Part shown: positions 17,490 through 25,845 of the stretch, one piece after another | How the letters are laid out: each line of letters opens with the position of its first letter | Position numbering within the stretch: the first letter of the stretch is position 1 | From: an uncultured Collinsella sp. | Lineage (GTDB): Bacteria > Actinomycetota > Coriobacteriia > Coriobacteriales > Coriobacteriaceae | Length of the DNA: 64,000 nt | Assembly (NCBI GenBank): GCA_958451615.1 | Contig: CAUDQR010000002.1 | Location: 62,001-126,000, forward strand | Reading direction: 5' to 3' | Notes under the pieces: model-generated | Told to the model about the DNA's origin: nothing | The model's input: only the letters and a program-made list of their open reading frames with translations | Database searches by the model: none | Position numbers and translations under genes: made by a program

Positions 17490-18254
17490 TTACTGATAAT
17501 CGACGACGTCGATCCAGTTCTTCAGGAACTCATCGTTCACGTTGCGCTTACGAGCGAGCTCGGAAGCGGCGACGATGCTCGTCCACTGACGCACGACCTG
17601 CATGGGCATGTCGGCGCGGTCGCAGTAGAGCTCCAGGTAGGCCTCAGCCTGATCCTTGCTGTTGAGGGCGAAGAGCAGGTAGGTGGTGGCAACGTCGGCA
17701 GCAGGGGAGCCCTGGGTGGCGTGTGCCCAGTCGCACACATAGAGCTGGCCGTCGTCGCCGACGATGACGTTGGAGGGGTTGAAGTCGCCGTGGCAGACCT
17801 TGAACTCCTTGGTCATGCCGTCCAGACGCTCCTGAAGGTTGTAGCGCGTGGTGGCATTGAGCTGATCAAGGCTGTCGATCATGCGGGCGAACTTGTCGCG
17901 CTGACGGTTGAGCAGCGGGGAGGTGTAGCCGTGGATCTCGATTTGGAGGTCGACGAACATCTCGAGGTACTCACCAAAGCGCTGGGGCTCGGCAGTCATC
18001 TTCTCGGCAAGGGTGGTGCCCGGAACCTTCTCGGTCACGAGCGCCCAGCCGTTGGCGTTCTCGAGCTGGGAAACCTCGAGAGCCTTGGGGCTGCGGATGC
18101 CGCACTCATTGATGCGGGCAAGATTCAAAGCCTCGTTGAACACGTCGGAGACAGGCTTGGTCTCGTTAAAGACCTTGACGATCTTGTCGCCCAGGTCGTA
18201 AACGACCTTGTTGCCACGGCGGACGAGCTCGGTCTTGGAATCGGGTAGCAGCAT
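17490..18254 (-). CDS. Aminoglycoside-phosphotransferase-fold kinase (TIGR02172-like)
   Basis: A 254-residue protein of the APH/choline-kinase fold. It shows a nucleotide-binding N-lobe (VVYDLGDKIVKVF), the catalytic loop VCHGDFNPSNVIV with the expected His-Gly-Asp and Asn, and YVCDWAHATQGSPAADVA in place of the metal-binding DWE segment. The pattern fits the family of putative phosphotransferases found in many gut anaerobes. The substrate cannot be read from sequence, and resistance should not be assumed. ATG at 18254 follows GAAAGGAT on the minus strand. It lies 88 bases after adhE on the same strand and is probably co-transcribed with it, as the intervening hairpin lacks a U-tract. Confidence 0.75.
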   Translation of the reverse strand: MLLPDSKTELVRRGNKVVYDLGDKIVKVFNETKPVSDVFNEALNLARINECGIRSPKALEVSQLENANGWALVTEKVPGTTLAEKMTAEPQRFGEYLEMFVDLQIEIHGYTSPLLNRQRDKFARMIDSLDQLNATTRYNLQERLDGMTKEFKVCHGDFNPSNVIVGDDGQLYVCDWAHATQGSPAADVATTYLLFALNSKDQAEAYLELYCDRADMPMQVVRQWTSIVAASELARKRNVNDEFLKNWIDVVDYQ

Positions 18255-18286
18255 GGTTGCATCCTTTCAACGATGCGATAGAAGCG

Positions 18287-18325
18287 ACGGCGGGGGTGTG
18301 TGAAACACCCGTGCACCCCCGCCGT
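18287..18325 (-). other. Intercistronic hairpin between adhE and the kinase gene
   Basis: ACGGCGGGGGTG (18287-18298) pairs perfectly with CACCCCCGCCGT (18314-18325). On the minus strand no T-run follows it, so it is more likely an mRNA-stability or processing hairpin than a terminator. Confidence 0.55.
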
Positions 18326-18342
18326 TAAAAACCGTGCTAAAA

Positions 18343-20991
18343 CTAGCAGACGGCGTAGTCCTGAGGCTCGCGGCCGTAGTAGGCGTCCAGGTAGAGCTCC
18401 TTGATCTCGCTCATGAGCGGGTAGCGCGGGTTGGCGCCGGTGCACTGGTCGTTGAATGCCTGCTCTGTCATCTCGTCGAGGGTGTCGAGGAAGTACTGCT
18501 CGTCAACACCGTAGTCGGCGATGGTCTTCTTGACGCCGATGAAGTCCTTGAGCTCCTCGAGCTTCGTGATGAAGTTCTCGAAGACCTCCTTGTCGTCCTT
18601 GCCCTCGATGCCGCAGTACTTGGCCATCTCGGCGTAGTTGTGCAGCGCGTTGGGGTAAGGATACTGGGAGAAGGTACCCATCTTGACGGGAGCCTCGGCG
18701 GCGTTGTAGCGCATAACGCGGGTCAGGATGACGGCGTTGGCGAGGCCGTGGGGCAGGTGATGGAAGGCGCCGAGCTTGTGAGCCATGGAGTGGTTGAGGC
18801 CCAGGAAGGCGTTGGCGAAGGCCATACCGGCCATGCAAGAGGCGTTGTGCATCTCCTCGCGGGCATGCGGGTCCTTGGCGCCGTTCGTGAAGCTGGAGGG
18901 CAGGTTCTCGAAGACGAGCTTAGCAGCGCGCTCGGAGAGGCCCTTGGTGTAGTCGGAAGCCATGATGGAGACGTAGGACTCGATGGCGTGGGTCATGACG
19001 TCGATGCCGGAGGCAGCGGTCAGGCCGCGCGGGGCGGTCATGCAGTTGTCGGCGTCGACGATAGCCATGTTGGGGAGCAGCGCGTAGTCGGCGAGCGGCC
19101 ACTTGATGCCGGTCTCCTTGTCGGTGATGATGGCGAACGGCGTGCACTCGGAGCCGGTACCCGAAGAGGTCGGGACGGCGACGAAGTAGGCCTTCTTGCC
19201 CATCTCGGGGAAAGTGAAGATACGCTTGCGGATGTCCATGAAGTCCATGGCCATGTCCTCAAACTTGCACTCGGGGTGCTCGTACATCATCCACATGATC
19301 TTGCCGGCGTCCATAGCGGAGCCACCGCCGACGGCGATGATCACGTCAGGCTCAAAGAGAGCCATCTGCTTGGCGCCGCGACGTGCGCACTGCAGCGACG
19401 GATCGGGCTCGACGTCGTAGAAGCAGTCGTGGGCGATGCCCATCTCGTCGAGCTTGGCCTCGATGGCGCGGGTGTTGCCATTCTTGAAGAGGAACTGGTC
19501 GGTGACGATGAAGGCGCGCTTCTTGCCCATGACGGTACCGAGCTCGTCGAGGGCGACGGGCGTGGAACCCTTCTTGAAGTAGACCTTCTCGGGAGCGCGG
19601 AACCACAGCATGTTCTCACGGCGCTCGGCCACAGTCTTAACGTTGATCAAGTGCTTCACCCCAACGTTCTCGGAGACGGAGTTGCCGCCCCAGGAGCCGC
19701 AGCCCAGGGTCAGAGACGGCTTCATGCCAAAGTTGTACAGATCACCGATGCCGCCGTGCGAGGACGGGGTGTTGATGACGATACGGCAGGCCTTCATGAC
19801 GTGCTCGAACAGACTGATCTTCTCGGCCTGGGCGGGGTGCACGTACAGAGAGGCGGTGTGGCCCGGGCCACCGGCGAGCACCAGGTGCTCGGCCTTGTCG
19901 ACGGCCTCCTGGAAGTCCTTGGCGTGATACATGGCCAGGACCGGGGAGAGCTTCTCGTGGGAGAACTCTTCCTTGGCGGGGTCGGTGGAGGTGACCTCGG
20001 CGATCAGGATCTTGGTCTTGGCGGGAACCTCGATGCCGGCGAGCTCGGCGATCTTGGCGGCAGCCATGCCGGGAATGCGGTGATCGAGGGCGCCGTTCTT
20101 GAACATGGCGGCACGCAGGGCCTCCATCTCGGCACCCTGCTTGACGAAATAGCAGCCGCGCTTCTGGAACTCGGCCTTAACCTGGTCATAGATGGTGTCG
20201 ATGACGGTCACGGACTGCTCGGAAGCGCAGATCATGCCGTTGTCGAAGGTCTTGGAGTGGATGATGGAGTTGACGGCGAGCAGCACGTCGGCGGTGTCGT
20301 CGATGACGACCGGGGTGTTACCGGCGCCAACGCCCAGGGCGGGCTTGCCCGAGGAGTAGGCGGCCTTGACCATGCCCGGGCCACCGGTGGCGAGGATGAT
20401 GTCGACGTCGCGCATGACCATGTTGGTCAGCTCGATGGAGGGGACATCGACCCAGCCGATGATACCCTCGGGGGCGCCGGCCTTGACGGCGGCGTCAAGC
20501 ACGAGCTTGGCGGCGGCGATGGTGCACTTGGCGGCAGCCGGGTGCGGGGAGATGATGATGGCGTTGCGGGTCTTCAGGCTGATCAGCGTCTTGAAGATCG
20601 CAGTGGAGGTGGGGTTGGTCGTCGGGATGACGGCGCCCACGATACCGATGGGCTCGGCGATCTTGGTGATGCCATAAGCCTCGTCGCGCTCCAGGACACC
20701 ACAGGTCTTGGTGTTCTTGTAAGCGTTGTAGATGTACTCTGCGGCGTAGTGGTTCTTGATGACCTTGTCCTCAAGAACGCCGCGGCCGGTCTCCTCGATG
20801 GCCATCTTCGCCAACGGGATACGAGCCTTGTTGGCGGCCATGGCGGCCTCATAGAAGATCTTGTCGACCTGCTCCTGCGTGTACGTAGCAAAAAGCGCCT
20901 GGGCCTCTCGCATCTGAGCGAGCTTAGCCTCAAGCGCCTCTACGTTGTCCACGATTGCGGGAGTAGTGTTTTCCGGTGACTTTTTCACCAT
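18343..20991 (-). CDS. adhE: Bifunctional acetaldehyde-CoA / alcohol dehydrogenase AdhE
   Basis: AdhE turns acetyl-CoA to ethanol via acetaldehyde, reoxidising two NADH in fermentation. The 882-residue protein has an N-terminal aldehyde dehydrogenase half (catalytic Cys in NGMICASEQS) and a C-terminal iron alcohol dehydrogenase half with GGGSAMDAGKI, TGSECTPFAIITD and metal ligands in DVMTHAIESY and SMAHKLGAFHHLPHG. AdhE proteins form long spirosome filaments. The ATG follows AAGGAGA on the minus strand. Two LacI-type operator-like sites lie about 95-120 bases upstream. Codon use is strongly biased, suggesting high expression. An 881-codon frame on the other strand is a by-product of that bias. 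Confidence 0.98.
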   Translation of the reverse strand: MVKKSPENTTPAIVDNVEALEAKLAQMREAQALFATYTQEQVDKIFYEAAMAANKARIPLAKMAIEETGRGVLEDKVIKNHYAAEYIYNAYKNTKTCGVLERDEAYGITKIAEPIGIVGAVIPTTNPTSTAIFKTLISLKTRNAIIISPHPAAAKCTIAAAKLVLDAAVKAGAPEGIIGWVDVPSIELTNMVMRDVDIILATGGPGMVKAAYSSGKPALGVGAGNTPVVIDDTADVLLAVNSIIHSKTFDNGMICASEQSVTVIDTIYDQVKAEFQKRGCYFVKQGAEMEALRAAMFKNGALDHRIPGMAAAKIAELAGIEVPAKTKILIAEVTSTDPAKEEFSHEKLSPVLAMYHAKDFQEAVDKAEHLVLAGGPGHTASLYVHPAQAEKISLFEHVMKACRIVINTPSSHGGIGDLYNFGMKPSLTLGCGSWGGNSVSENVGVKHLINVKTVAERRENMLWFRAPEKVYFKKGSTPVALDELGTVMGKKRAFIVTDQFLFKNGNTRAIEAKLDEMGIAHDCFYDVEPDPSLQCARRGAKQMALFEPDVIIAVGGGSAMDAGKIMWMMYEHPECKFEDMAMDFMDIRKRIFTFPEMGKKAYFVAVPTSSGTGSECTPFAIITDKETGIKWPLADYALLPNMAIVDADNCMTAPRGLTAASGIDVMTHAIESYVSIMASDYTKGLSERAAKLVFENLPSSFTNGAKDPHAREEMHNASCMAGMAFANAFLGLNHSMAHKLGAFHHLPHGLANAVILTRVMRYNAAEAPVKMGTFSQYPYPNALHNYAEMAKYCGIEGKDDKEVFENFITKLEELKDFIGVKKTIADYGVDEQYFLDTLDEMTEQAFNDQCTGANPRYPLMSEIKELYLDAYYGREPQDYAVC

Positions 20992-21140
20992 TTGTGTCTC
21001 CTTGCGATCGGAGATTTACCCTACGCCTTGCATGATAGCAATAAATAATTCGGTGAGCGGTAAGATTCCCGTAAAAGGCACACTAAAACGCTTCAATAAA
21101 CTGAAACGTTTCAACTAATTATCTGCCTGCTGCATCGCCC
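20992..21140 (-). promoter_or_regulatory. Upstream control region of adhE with two LacI-family-type operators
   Basis: The perfect palindrome TGAAACGTTTCA lies at 21102-21113 and a related TAAAACGCTTCA at 21084-21095, with centres 18 bases apart. Both have the central CG typical of LacI/CcpA-family sites. A possible minus-strand -10 TATCAT lies at 21037-21032, but no convincing -35 was found. With the REP pair and the transposase leader this accounts for the gene-free stretch 20992-21321. Confidence 0.5.
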
Positions 21141-21190
21141 CGCTCATTGGGGACAGGCTTACATGAGTGCTTTCACTCATTTGGGACAGA
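21141..21190 (+). repeat. Left REP pair of the RAYT element
   Basis: Unit one (21141-21169) starts CGCTCATTGGGGACAG and ends ACATGAGTG; its ends are inverted copies (CTCAT with ATGAG). A CTTT spacer is followed by a second, partial unit starting CACTCATTTGGGACAGAC at 21174. The same double unit occurs inverted at 22141-22203. Confidence 0.8.
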
Positions 21191-21321
21191 CATCGATTTG
21201 TCATTTTGTCGTTTTGGGCATGTTTTTGTCGTTCATTGTATATAAATAGGTCACAGGCTCAGCATTTCGCGTTGCTTCTCTCCTTTTAGGTGTTGCCTGT
21301 ACAGTTTTGAAAGGAGAGATT

Positions 21322-22098
21322 ATGCCCCGATGCGCCCGCGCCGTTTCGCTCACCGGCTATTACCACGTCTATGACCGCGGCAATTCCAAACAGATTATTT
21401 TTGAAGATGACTCCGACCGCTATCGTTTCTTATCGGACATCTCGGACAGGTTTGCTTGCCATGACGTGGCGGTGTTGGCCTGGTGCCTTATGGACAACCA
21501 CTTCCATTTGATGGTTGATGACCCATTTGACAACCTTTCAAAGGCAATGCAGTGCGCGCTGACGGCCTATGCCAAGTATTTCAATGGGAAAACCGGAAGA
21601 ACAGGCCACCTGTTTGATAATCGCTATTCGCGGGTCGCGGTCGAGTCGGACACGCAGGCGGTGCAGTTGCTCGATTATATCCATCTCAATCCCGTGAAAG
21701 GTGCGCTCGACTCGCTTGATGCCTACCGCTGGTCAAGCTACAAGGCATACCAGCTGGGATACGATCCCTTTGATATCTGCGATGCGGCCCCCATGCTCGA
21801 TATTGTCGGGGGTTCCCGTCGCTATTGCGAGCATCTTAAGGAAGTTGCCGAGCGGATCTGGTCAGTTGAGATTCTTCCGCGTCGACGGATTCCCGACGAG
21901 GATGCCCTTACCGTCGCACACGAGGCCCTGCCGAGCATTGATCCTGCGCTGCTCAAGGCCCTGCCACGCCCCGAACGCTATGCCTGTCTGCTAAGGCTCA
22001 GGCGGGCCCATCTTACGGTCAAGCAAATTGCCCGTATCACCGGTATCGGCGCTACAAGCGTAACCAAGGCCACCACAGGCTGGAACGAGGCGGCCTGA
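21322..22098 (+). CDS. REP-associated tyrosine transposase (RAYT, Y1/HUH family)
   Basis: RAYTs are single-strand DNA nucleases related to IS200/IS605 TnpA that spread or maintain REP palindromes. The 258-residue protein opens MPRCARAVSLTGYYHVYDRGN, with the HUH metal motif in WCLMDNHFHLMVD, and the helix HLFDNRYSRVAV before a YIHLNPVKGAL segment that supplies the catalytic Tyr. A C-terminal helix-turn-helix (VKQIARITGIGATSVTKAT) is present. AAGGAGAG precedes ATG 21322 and a TATATAAATA stretch lies about 75 bases upstream. The flanking REP pairs in inverse orientation make a complete unit of about 1.06 kb. No disruption is visible, so it may be active. Confidence 0.9.
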   Translation: MPRCARAVSLTGYYHVYDRGNSKQIIFEDDSDRYRFLSDISDRFACHDVAVLAWCLMDNHFHLMVDDPFDNLSKAMQCALTAYAKYFNGKTGRTGHLFDNRYSRVAVESDTQAVQLLDYIHLNPVKGALDSLDAYRWSSYKAYQLGYDPFDICDAAPMLDIVGGSRRYCEHLKEVAERIWSVEILPRRRIPDEDALTVAHEALPSIDPALLKALPRPERYACLLRLRRAHLTVKQIARITGIGATSVTKATTGWNEAA

Positions 22099-22140
22099 GG
22101 TATGGATTGGGGCCGATCGATGCACTGTGAGCTTAGGAAA

Positions 22141-22203
22141 GCATTCATCTAAGTCTGTCCCCAATGCGTGAAAACACTCATGTAAGTCTGTCCCCAATGA
22201 GTG
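22141..22203 (-). repeat. Right REP pair of the RAYT element (inverted)
   Basis: Two REP units, 22141-22170 and 22175-22203, are separated by AAAA. Read on the minus strand the second gives CACTCATTGGGGACAGAC and so on, nearly identical to the left units. The pair mirrors the left pair around the transposase gene. Confidence 0.8.
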
Positions 22204-22204
22204 T

Positions 22205-22238
22205 AAAAAAGGCGCCCTCCGTAGGGGAGAACGCCTTT
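22205..22238 (-). terminator. Terminator of rpmB
   Basis: On the minus strand AAGGCG and CGCCTT, with C-rich and G-rich inner arms, form a hairpin followed by six T residues (plus-strand A-run at 22205-22210). About 65 bases of untranslated, partly self-complementary sequence lie between the rpmB stop and this hairpin. Confidence 0.75.
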
Positions 22239-22306
22239 GGTAAGTTCTATGTGAACGCGAGGTCTTTGACCCGGAGAGTCCGAGGTACTTGTTGGTAAGA
22301 CCTTAT

Positions 22307-22495
22307 TTAGGAGCGCGCAACCTTGCCAGACTTGAGGCAGGTGGAGCAAACGTTCATCTTGCGACGGTGACCATCGACGACGACGTAGACGCGCTGGATG
22401 TTGGGGCGGAACTTACGGTTGGTGACGCGGTGAGAGTGGCTGATGGAGCGACCGGCAACGGGGTGCTTACCGCAAACTTCGCAAACTTTGGACAT
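22307..22495 (-). CDS. rpmB: 50S ribosomal protein bL28, zinc-binding form
   Basis: A 62-residue basic protein, MSKVCEVCGKHPVAGRSIS and onward, with SHSHRVTNRKFRPN in the middle. Two CXXC pairs (CEVC and CSTC) mark the zinc-binding (C+) type of bL28. AAGGAGGG on the minus strand precedes the ATG at 22495; a longer frame reaching 22543 includes that ribosome site and is not the real start. An extended -10, TGCTATAGT read on the minus strand at 22558-22550, gives a likely promoter. Confidence 0.95.
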   Translation of the reverse strand: MSKVCEVCGKHPVAGRSISHSHRVTNRKFRPNIQRVYVVVDGHRRKMNVCSTCLKSGKVARS

Positions 22496-22549
22496 AACTG
22501 ACCCTCCTTGGGCGACAAACGAACATGTCGCGTTAACAAACAAGCCTGA

Positions 22550-22558
22550 ACTATAGCA
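22550..22558 (-). promoter_or_regulatory. Extended -10 element of rpmB
   Basis: Read on the minus strand, TGCTATAGT is an extended -10 about 55 bases before the rpmB start. No good -35 is needed or seen. Together with the pyr leader this is what the gene-free stretch 22496-22946 contains; 22560-22780 shows nothing else I can name. Confidence 0.55.
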
Positions 22559-22799
22559 CAGAAGTCGCTCCCTGTGCGCAATCTACACAGAGATATTCCT
22601 CTTTTGGCGATAGTGCCCACGCTACGGCCCTGGACGTAGATCCGATTTGCGTGCAGCAGAGGGGATTATGCCAGCTCGTGCGTGTGTTTTCAAGCTCGTC
22701 CCACAAATATATATAGGTTTATGGAGCGCCTGCGCCCGTTTACGGATTGTTCTGTATTTATGCTCGCAATTAAGCTCGAGGTTGGCTACACTATCCCTT

Positions 22800-22910
22800 G
22801 ACCATTAAAGGGGTACGAGATACCCACATGGAATTACATAGCTGCCAAAGAGCAGCCCTTCCTGTGGGTGTCTGGTCCGCTTTAAGCGGTCGGGCATCTA
22901 TTTTTTTGAC
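22800..22910 (+). promoter_or_regulatory. Transcription attenuator of the pyr operon (PyrR leader)
   Basis: Three competing hairpins are visible. GGGTA (22811-22815) pairs with TACCC (22821-22825). AGATACCCACA (22818-22828) pairs with TGTGGGTGTCT (22863-22873) around a small GCTGC/GCAGC hairpin. A terminator stem spans 22865-22900 with the core CCGCTTTAAGCGG (22877-22889) and then seven T residues (22901-22907). The second excludes the other two, the usual anti-antiterminator, antiterminator, terminator logic. TACACT at 22787-22792 may be the -10. PyrR with UMP would favour termination; PyrR is encoded by the next gene. Confidence 0.7.
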
Positions 22911-22934
22911 TGTGTCAGCAGTCAAGACATGTGA

Positions 22935-23531
<597 letters not shown>

Positions 23532-23535
23532 TACC

Positions 23536-24480
23536 GTGGCGTTCAACCATAAGCACCTGATCGACATTACCGAGTACTCCGAAGAGGACATCAAGCTCAT
23601 CCTCGAGACCGCCAAGGCGTTCTCTGAGGTCAACGAGCGTGCGATCAAGAAGGTCCCCACGCTCAAGGGCAAGACCATCGTCAACATGTTCAACGAGCCC
23701 TCGACGCGCACCCGCAGCTCCTTCGAGCTCGCCGAGAAGCGCCTTTCGGCCGACAGCCTCAACTTTGGCGGCTCCTCGACCTCCACGGTCAAGGGCGAGA
23801 GCCTCGTCGACACCGTCGAGACCCTCAACGCCTACAAGATTGATTGCATCGTCGTTCGCGATAAGCACGCCGGTGCTCCCTACATCGTCACGCAGAACTC
23901 GCCCGCGAGCGTCATCTGCGCCGGCGACGGCAAGCACAACCATCCCACGCAGGCCCTGCTCGACCTGTACACCATCTGGGAGCACAAGGGCGACTTCCAC
24001 GGTCTTAAGGTCGCCGTCGTCGGCGATATCGCGCACTCCCGCGTCTGCGGCTCGCTGATCCCCGCCCTTAAGATCATGGGCTGCGAGACCTACGCCGTCG
24101 CCCCCGGCACGCTGCTGCCGCCGGCGCCCGAGGTCCTGGGCTGCGACCACGTGACGAGCGACCTCGATTCGGTACTCCCCGAGCTGGACGTCGTCTACAT
24201 GCTGCGCGTGCAGCAGGAGCGCCTCGAGGGCGCTCCGTTCCCGACCATTCGTGAGTACCACAAGCTCTTCGGCCTGACCAAGGACCGCGAGAAGCTCATG
24301 AAGCCCGACGCGATCATCTGTCACCCGGGCCCCATCAACCGCGGCGTCGAGTTCGACTCCTATATGGCCGACCACCCGCAACGCTCCGTCATCCTGGAGC
24401 AGGTCTACGCCGGTATCTGCGTGCGTATGGCTATCCTGTATCTGCTGCTTGGAGGTGCCGATAATGGCCTTGCTTCTTAA
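23536..24480 (+). CDS. pyrB: Aspartate carbamoyltransferase catalytic subunit
   Basis: PyrB joins carbamoyl phosphate and aspartate, the first committed pyrimidine step. The 314-residue protein has the carbamoyl-phosphate loop STRTRSSFELAEKRL, the 80s-type loop FGGSSTSTVKGESL, and GDGKHNHPTQALLDLYT. GTG 23536 lies ten bases after GGGAGGTG and is preferred to GTG 23524, which falls inside that site. No pyrI regulatory chain is present, as in other PyrR-controlled operons. Its end overlaps the pyrC start by 17 bases. Confidence 0.96.
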   Translation: MAFNHKHLIDITEYSEEDIKLILETAKAFSEVNERAIKKVPTLKGKTIVNMFNEPSTRTRSSFELAEKRLSADSLNFGGSSTSTVKGESLVDTVETLNAYKIDCIVVRDKHAGAPYIVTQNSPASVICAGDGKHNHPTQALLDLYTIWEHKGDFHGLKVAVVGDIAHSRVCGSLIPALKIMGCETYAVAPGTLLPPAPEVLGCDHVTSDLDSVLPELDVVYMLRVQQERLEGAPFPTIREYHKLFGLTKDREKLMKPDAIICHPGPINRGVEFDSYMADHPQRSVILEQVYAGICVRMAILYLLLGGADNGLAS

Positions 24481-25753
24481 GAATGCCCACGTCGTCGACC
24501 CGTCCGTCGAGCTTGACGGTGTCGTTGACGTCCTGATTGACGGCGATAAGATCGCCGAGGTCGGCGAGAATCTCGCCGTCGAGGGAGCCGAGGTCCGCGA
24601 CCTTTCCGGCAAATATCTCGTCCCCGGCCTGGTGGATATGCACGTTCACCTTCGCGAGCCCGGCTACGAGGTCAAAGAGGACATCGAGAGCGGCACCCGT
24701 GCAGCTGCCAAGGGCGGCTTTACCGGCGTGTGCGCCATGCCCAACACCGATCCCGTCACCGATAACGGCACCGTCGTGGAGTTCGTCAAGTCCCGCGCTG
24801 CCGAGGTCGGCCACTGCCGCGTCTATCCGTCGGGAGCCATGACCCGCGGTCTTAAGGGCGAGGCCATGTCCGAGATGGGCGATATGGTCGCCCACGGCGC
24901 CGTCGCCTTCACTGACGACGGTCGTGGCGTGCAGGGCGCGGGCATGCTCCGTCGCTGCATGGACTACGGCAAGATGTTCGGCAAGGTCTTTATGAGCCAC
25001 TGCCAGGACGAGGACCTGGTCGGCCACGGCCAGATCAACGAGGGCAAGGTCTCGACCCGTCTGGCTCTCGAGGGCTGGCCGGCTGCCGGCGAGGAGCTCC
25101 AGATCGCCCGCGACATCGAGATCGCCAAGCTGACCGGTGCCAAGCTGCACATCCAGCACATCTCCACCGCCCATGGCCTGGAGCTCGTGCGTGCCGGTAA
25201 GGCAGCTGGCGTGCAGGTCACCTGCGAGGCCACGCCGCACCACATGTTCCTGACCGAGAACGACCTGGACGAGACCTACAACACCTCGCTCAAGGTCAAC
25301 CCGCCGCTGCGTACCGACGAGGACGCCGAGGCTATCCGTCAGGGCGTCATCGACGGTACCGTCGACGCTATCGTCACCGATCACGCTCCCCATACTCCGT
25401 GGGAGAAGGCCCGCGAGTTCGAGCTGGCGCCCTTCGGCATGATCGGCCTCGAGACTTCGCTGTCGCTCGTGCTCACCGAGCTGGTCAACACGGGCAAGAT
25501 GAGCATGGGTCGCATGGTCGAGCTCATGGCCATCAAGCCTCGTGAGATCCTGGGCCTCGACCAGGTTCAGGTCAAGGCGGGCTCCGTTGCCGACCTGACT
25601 GTCTTCGACGCGTCTGCCACCTGGACGGTCGGCGAGGACGGCTACGAGTCGCGTGCCGAGAATTCCGGTTTTGCCGGCCGCACGCTCACCGGTCGTGCCA
25701 CCGATGTGTTTGTCGGCGGCAAGCAGACGCTCGCCGACGGCTGCATCTGCTAG
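24464..25753 (+). CDS. pyrC: Dihydroorotase
   Basis: Dihydroorotase closes carbamoyl-aspartate to dihydroorotate at a zinc centre. The 429-residue protein is the long (type I) form with VPGLVDMHVHLREPGYE (metal-binding HXH), the later His residues in KLHIQHISTAHG and the TDHAPHTPWEK block with the catalytic Asp. ATG 24464 follows GGAGGTG and starts inside the end of pyrB. A 92-base gap with a GC-rich hairpin separates it from pyrK. Confidence 0.96.
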   Translation: MALLLKNAHVVDPSVELDGVVDVLIDGDKIAEVGENLAVEGAEVRDLSGKYLVPGLVDMHVHLREPGYEVKEDIESGTRAAAKGGFTGVCAMPNTDPVTDNGTVVEFVKSRAAEVGHCRVYPSGAMTRGLKGEAMSEMGDMVAHGAVAFTDDGRGVQGAGMLRRCMDYGKMFGKVFMSHCQDEDLVGHGQINEGKVSTRLALEGWPAAGEELQIARDIEIAKLTGAKLHIQHISTAHGLELVRAGKAAGVQVTCEATPHHMFLTENDLDETYNTSLKVNPPLRTDEDAEAIRQGVIDGTVDAIVTDHAPHTPWEKAREFELAPFGMIGLETSLSLVLTELVNTGKMSMGRMVELMAIKPREILGLDQVQVKAGSVADLTVFDASATWTVGEDGYESRAENSGFAGRTLTGRATDVFVGGKQTLADGCIC

Positions 25754-25773
25754 CATAGCCTTATCGCTTTTGT

Positions 25774-25806
25774 GCGCGGCGCCCTTGCGGTGCCGCGCTT
25801 TCTGTT
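25774..25806 (+). other. Hairpin between pyrC and pyrK
   Basis: GCGCGGC (25774-25780) pairs with GCCGCGC (25792-25798), with further CC/GG pairing inside, followed by TTTCTGTTC. It may be a weak internal terminator or an mRNA-stabilising hairpin within the pyr operon. Confidence 0.5.
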
Positions 25807-25845
25807 CGCCTGAACCATGCAACCGCATGGGGGATTGGAGCGTCT

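Noticed and set aside
17490..18254. Aminoglycoside resistance gene
   Set aside because: The fold is APH-like but the protein fits a broad family of putative phosphotransferases in gut anaerobes; context with adhE gives no support for resistance.
18287..18325. Intrinsic terminator of adhE
   Set aside because: No T-run follows the stem on the minus strand; the poly-A/T stretch lies on the wrong side.
18334..20979. An 881-codon open frame opposite adhE
   Set aside because: It mirrors the strongly biased codon use of adhE and gives a Val/Leu/Gly/Asp-rich translation with no known motif and no ribosome site. The same explanation holds for the long frames opposite pnp (47701-50004), rnj and ispG/proS.
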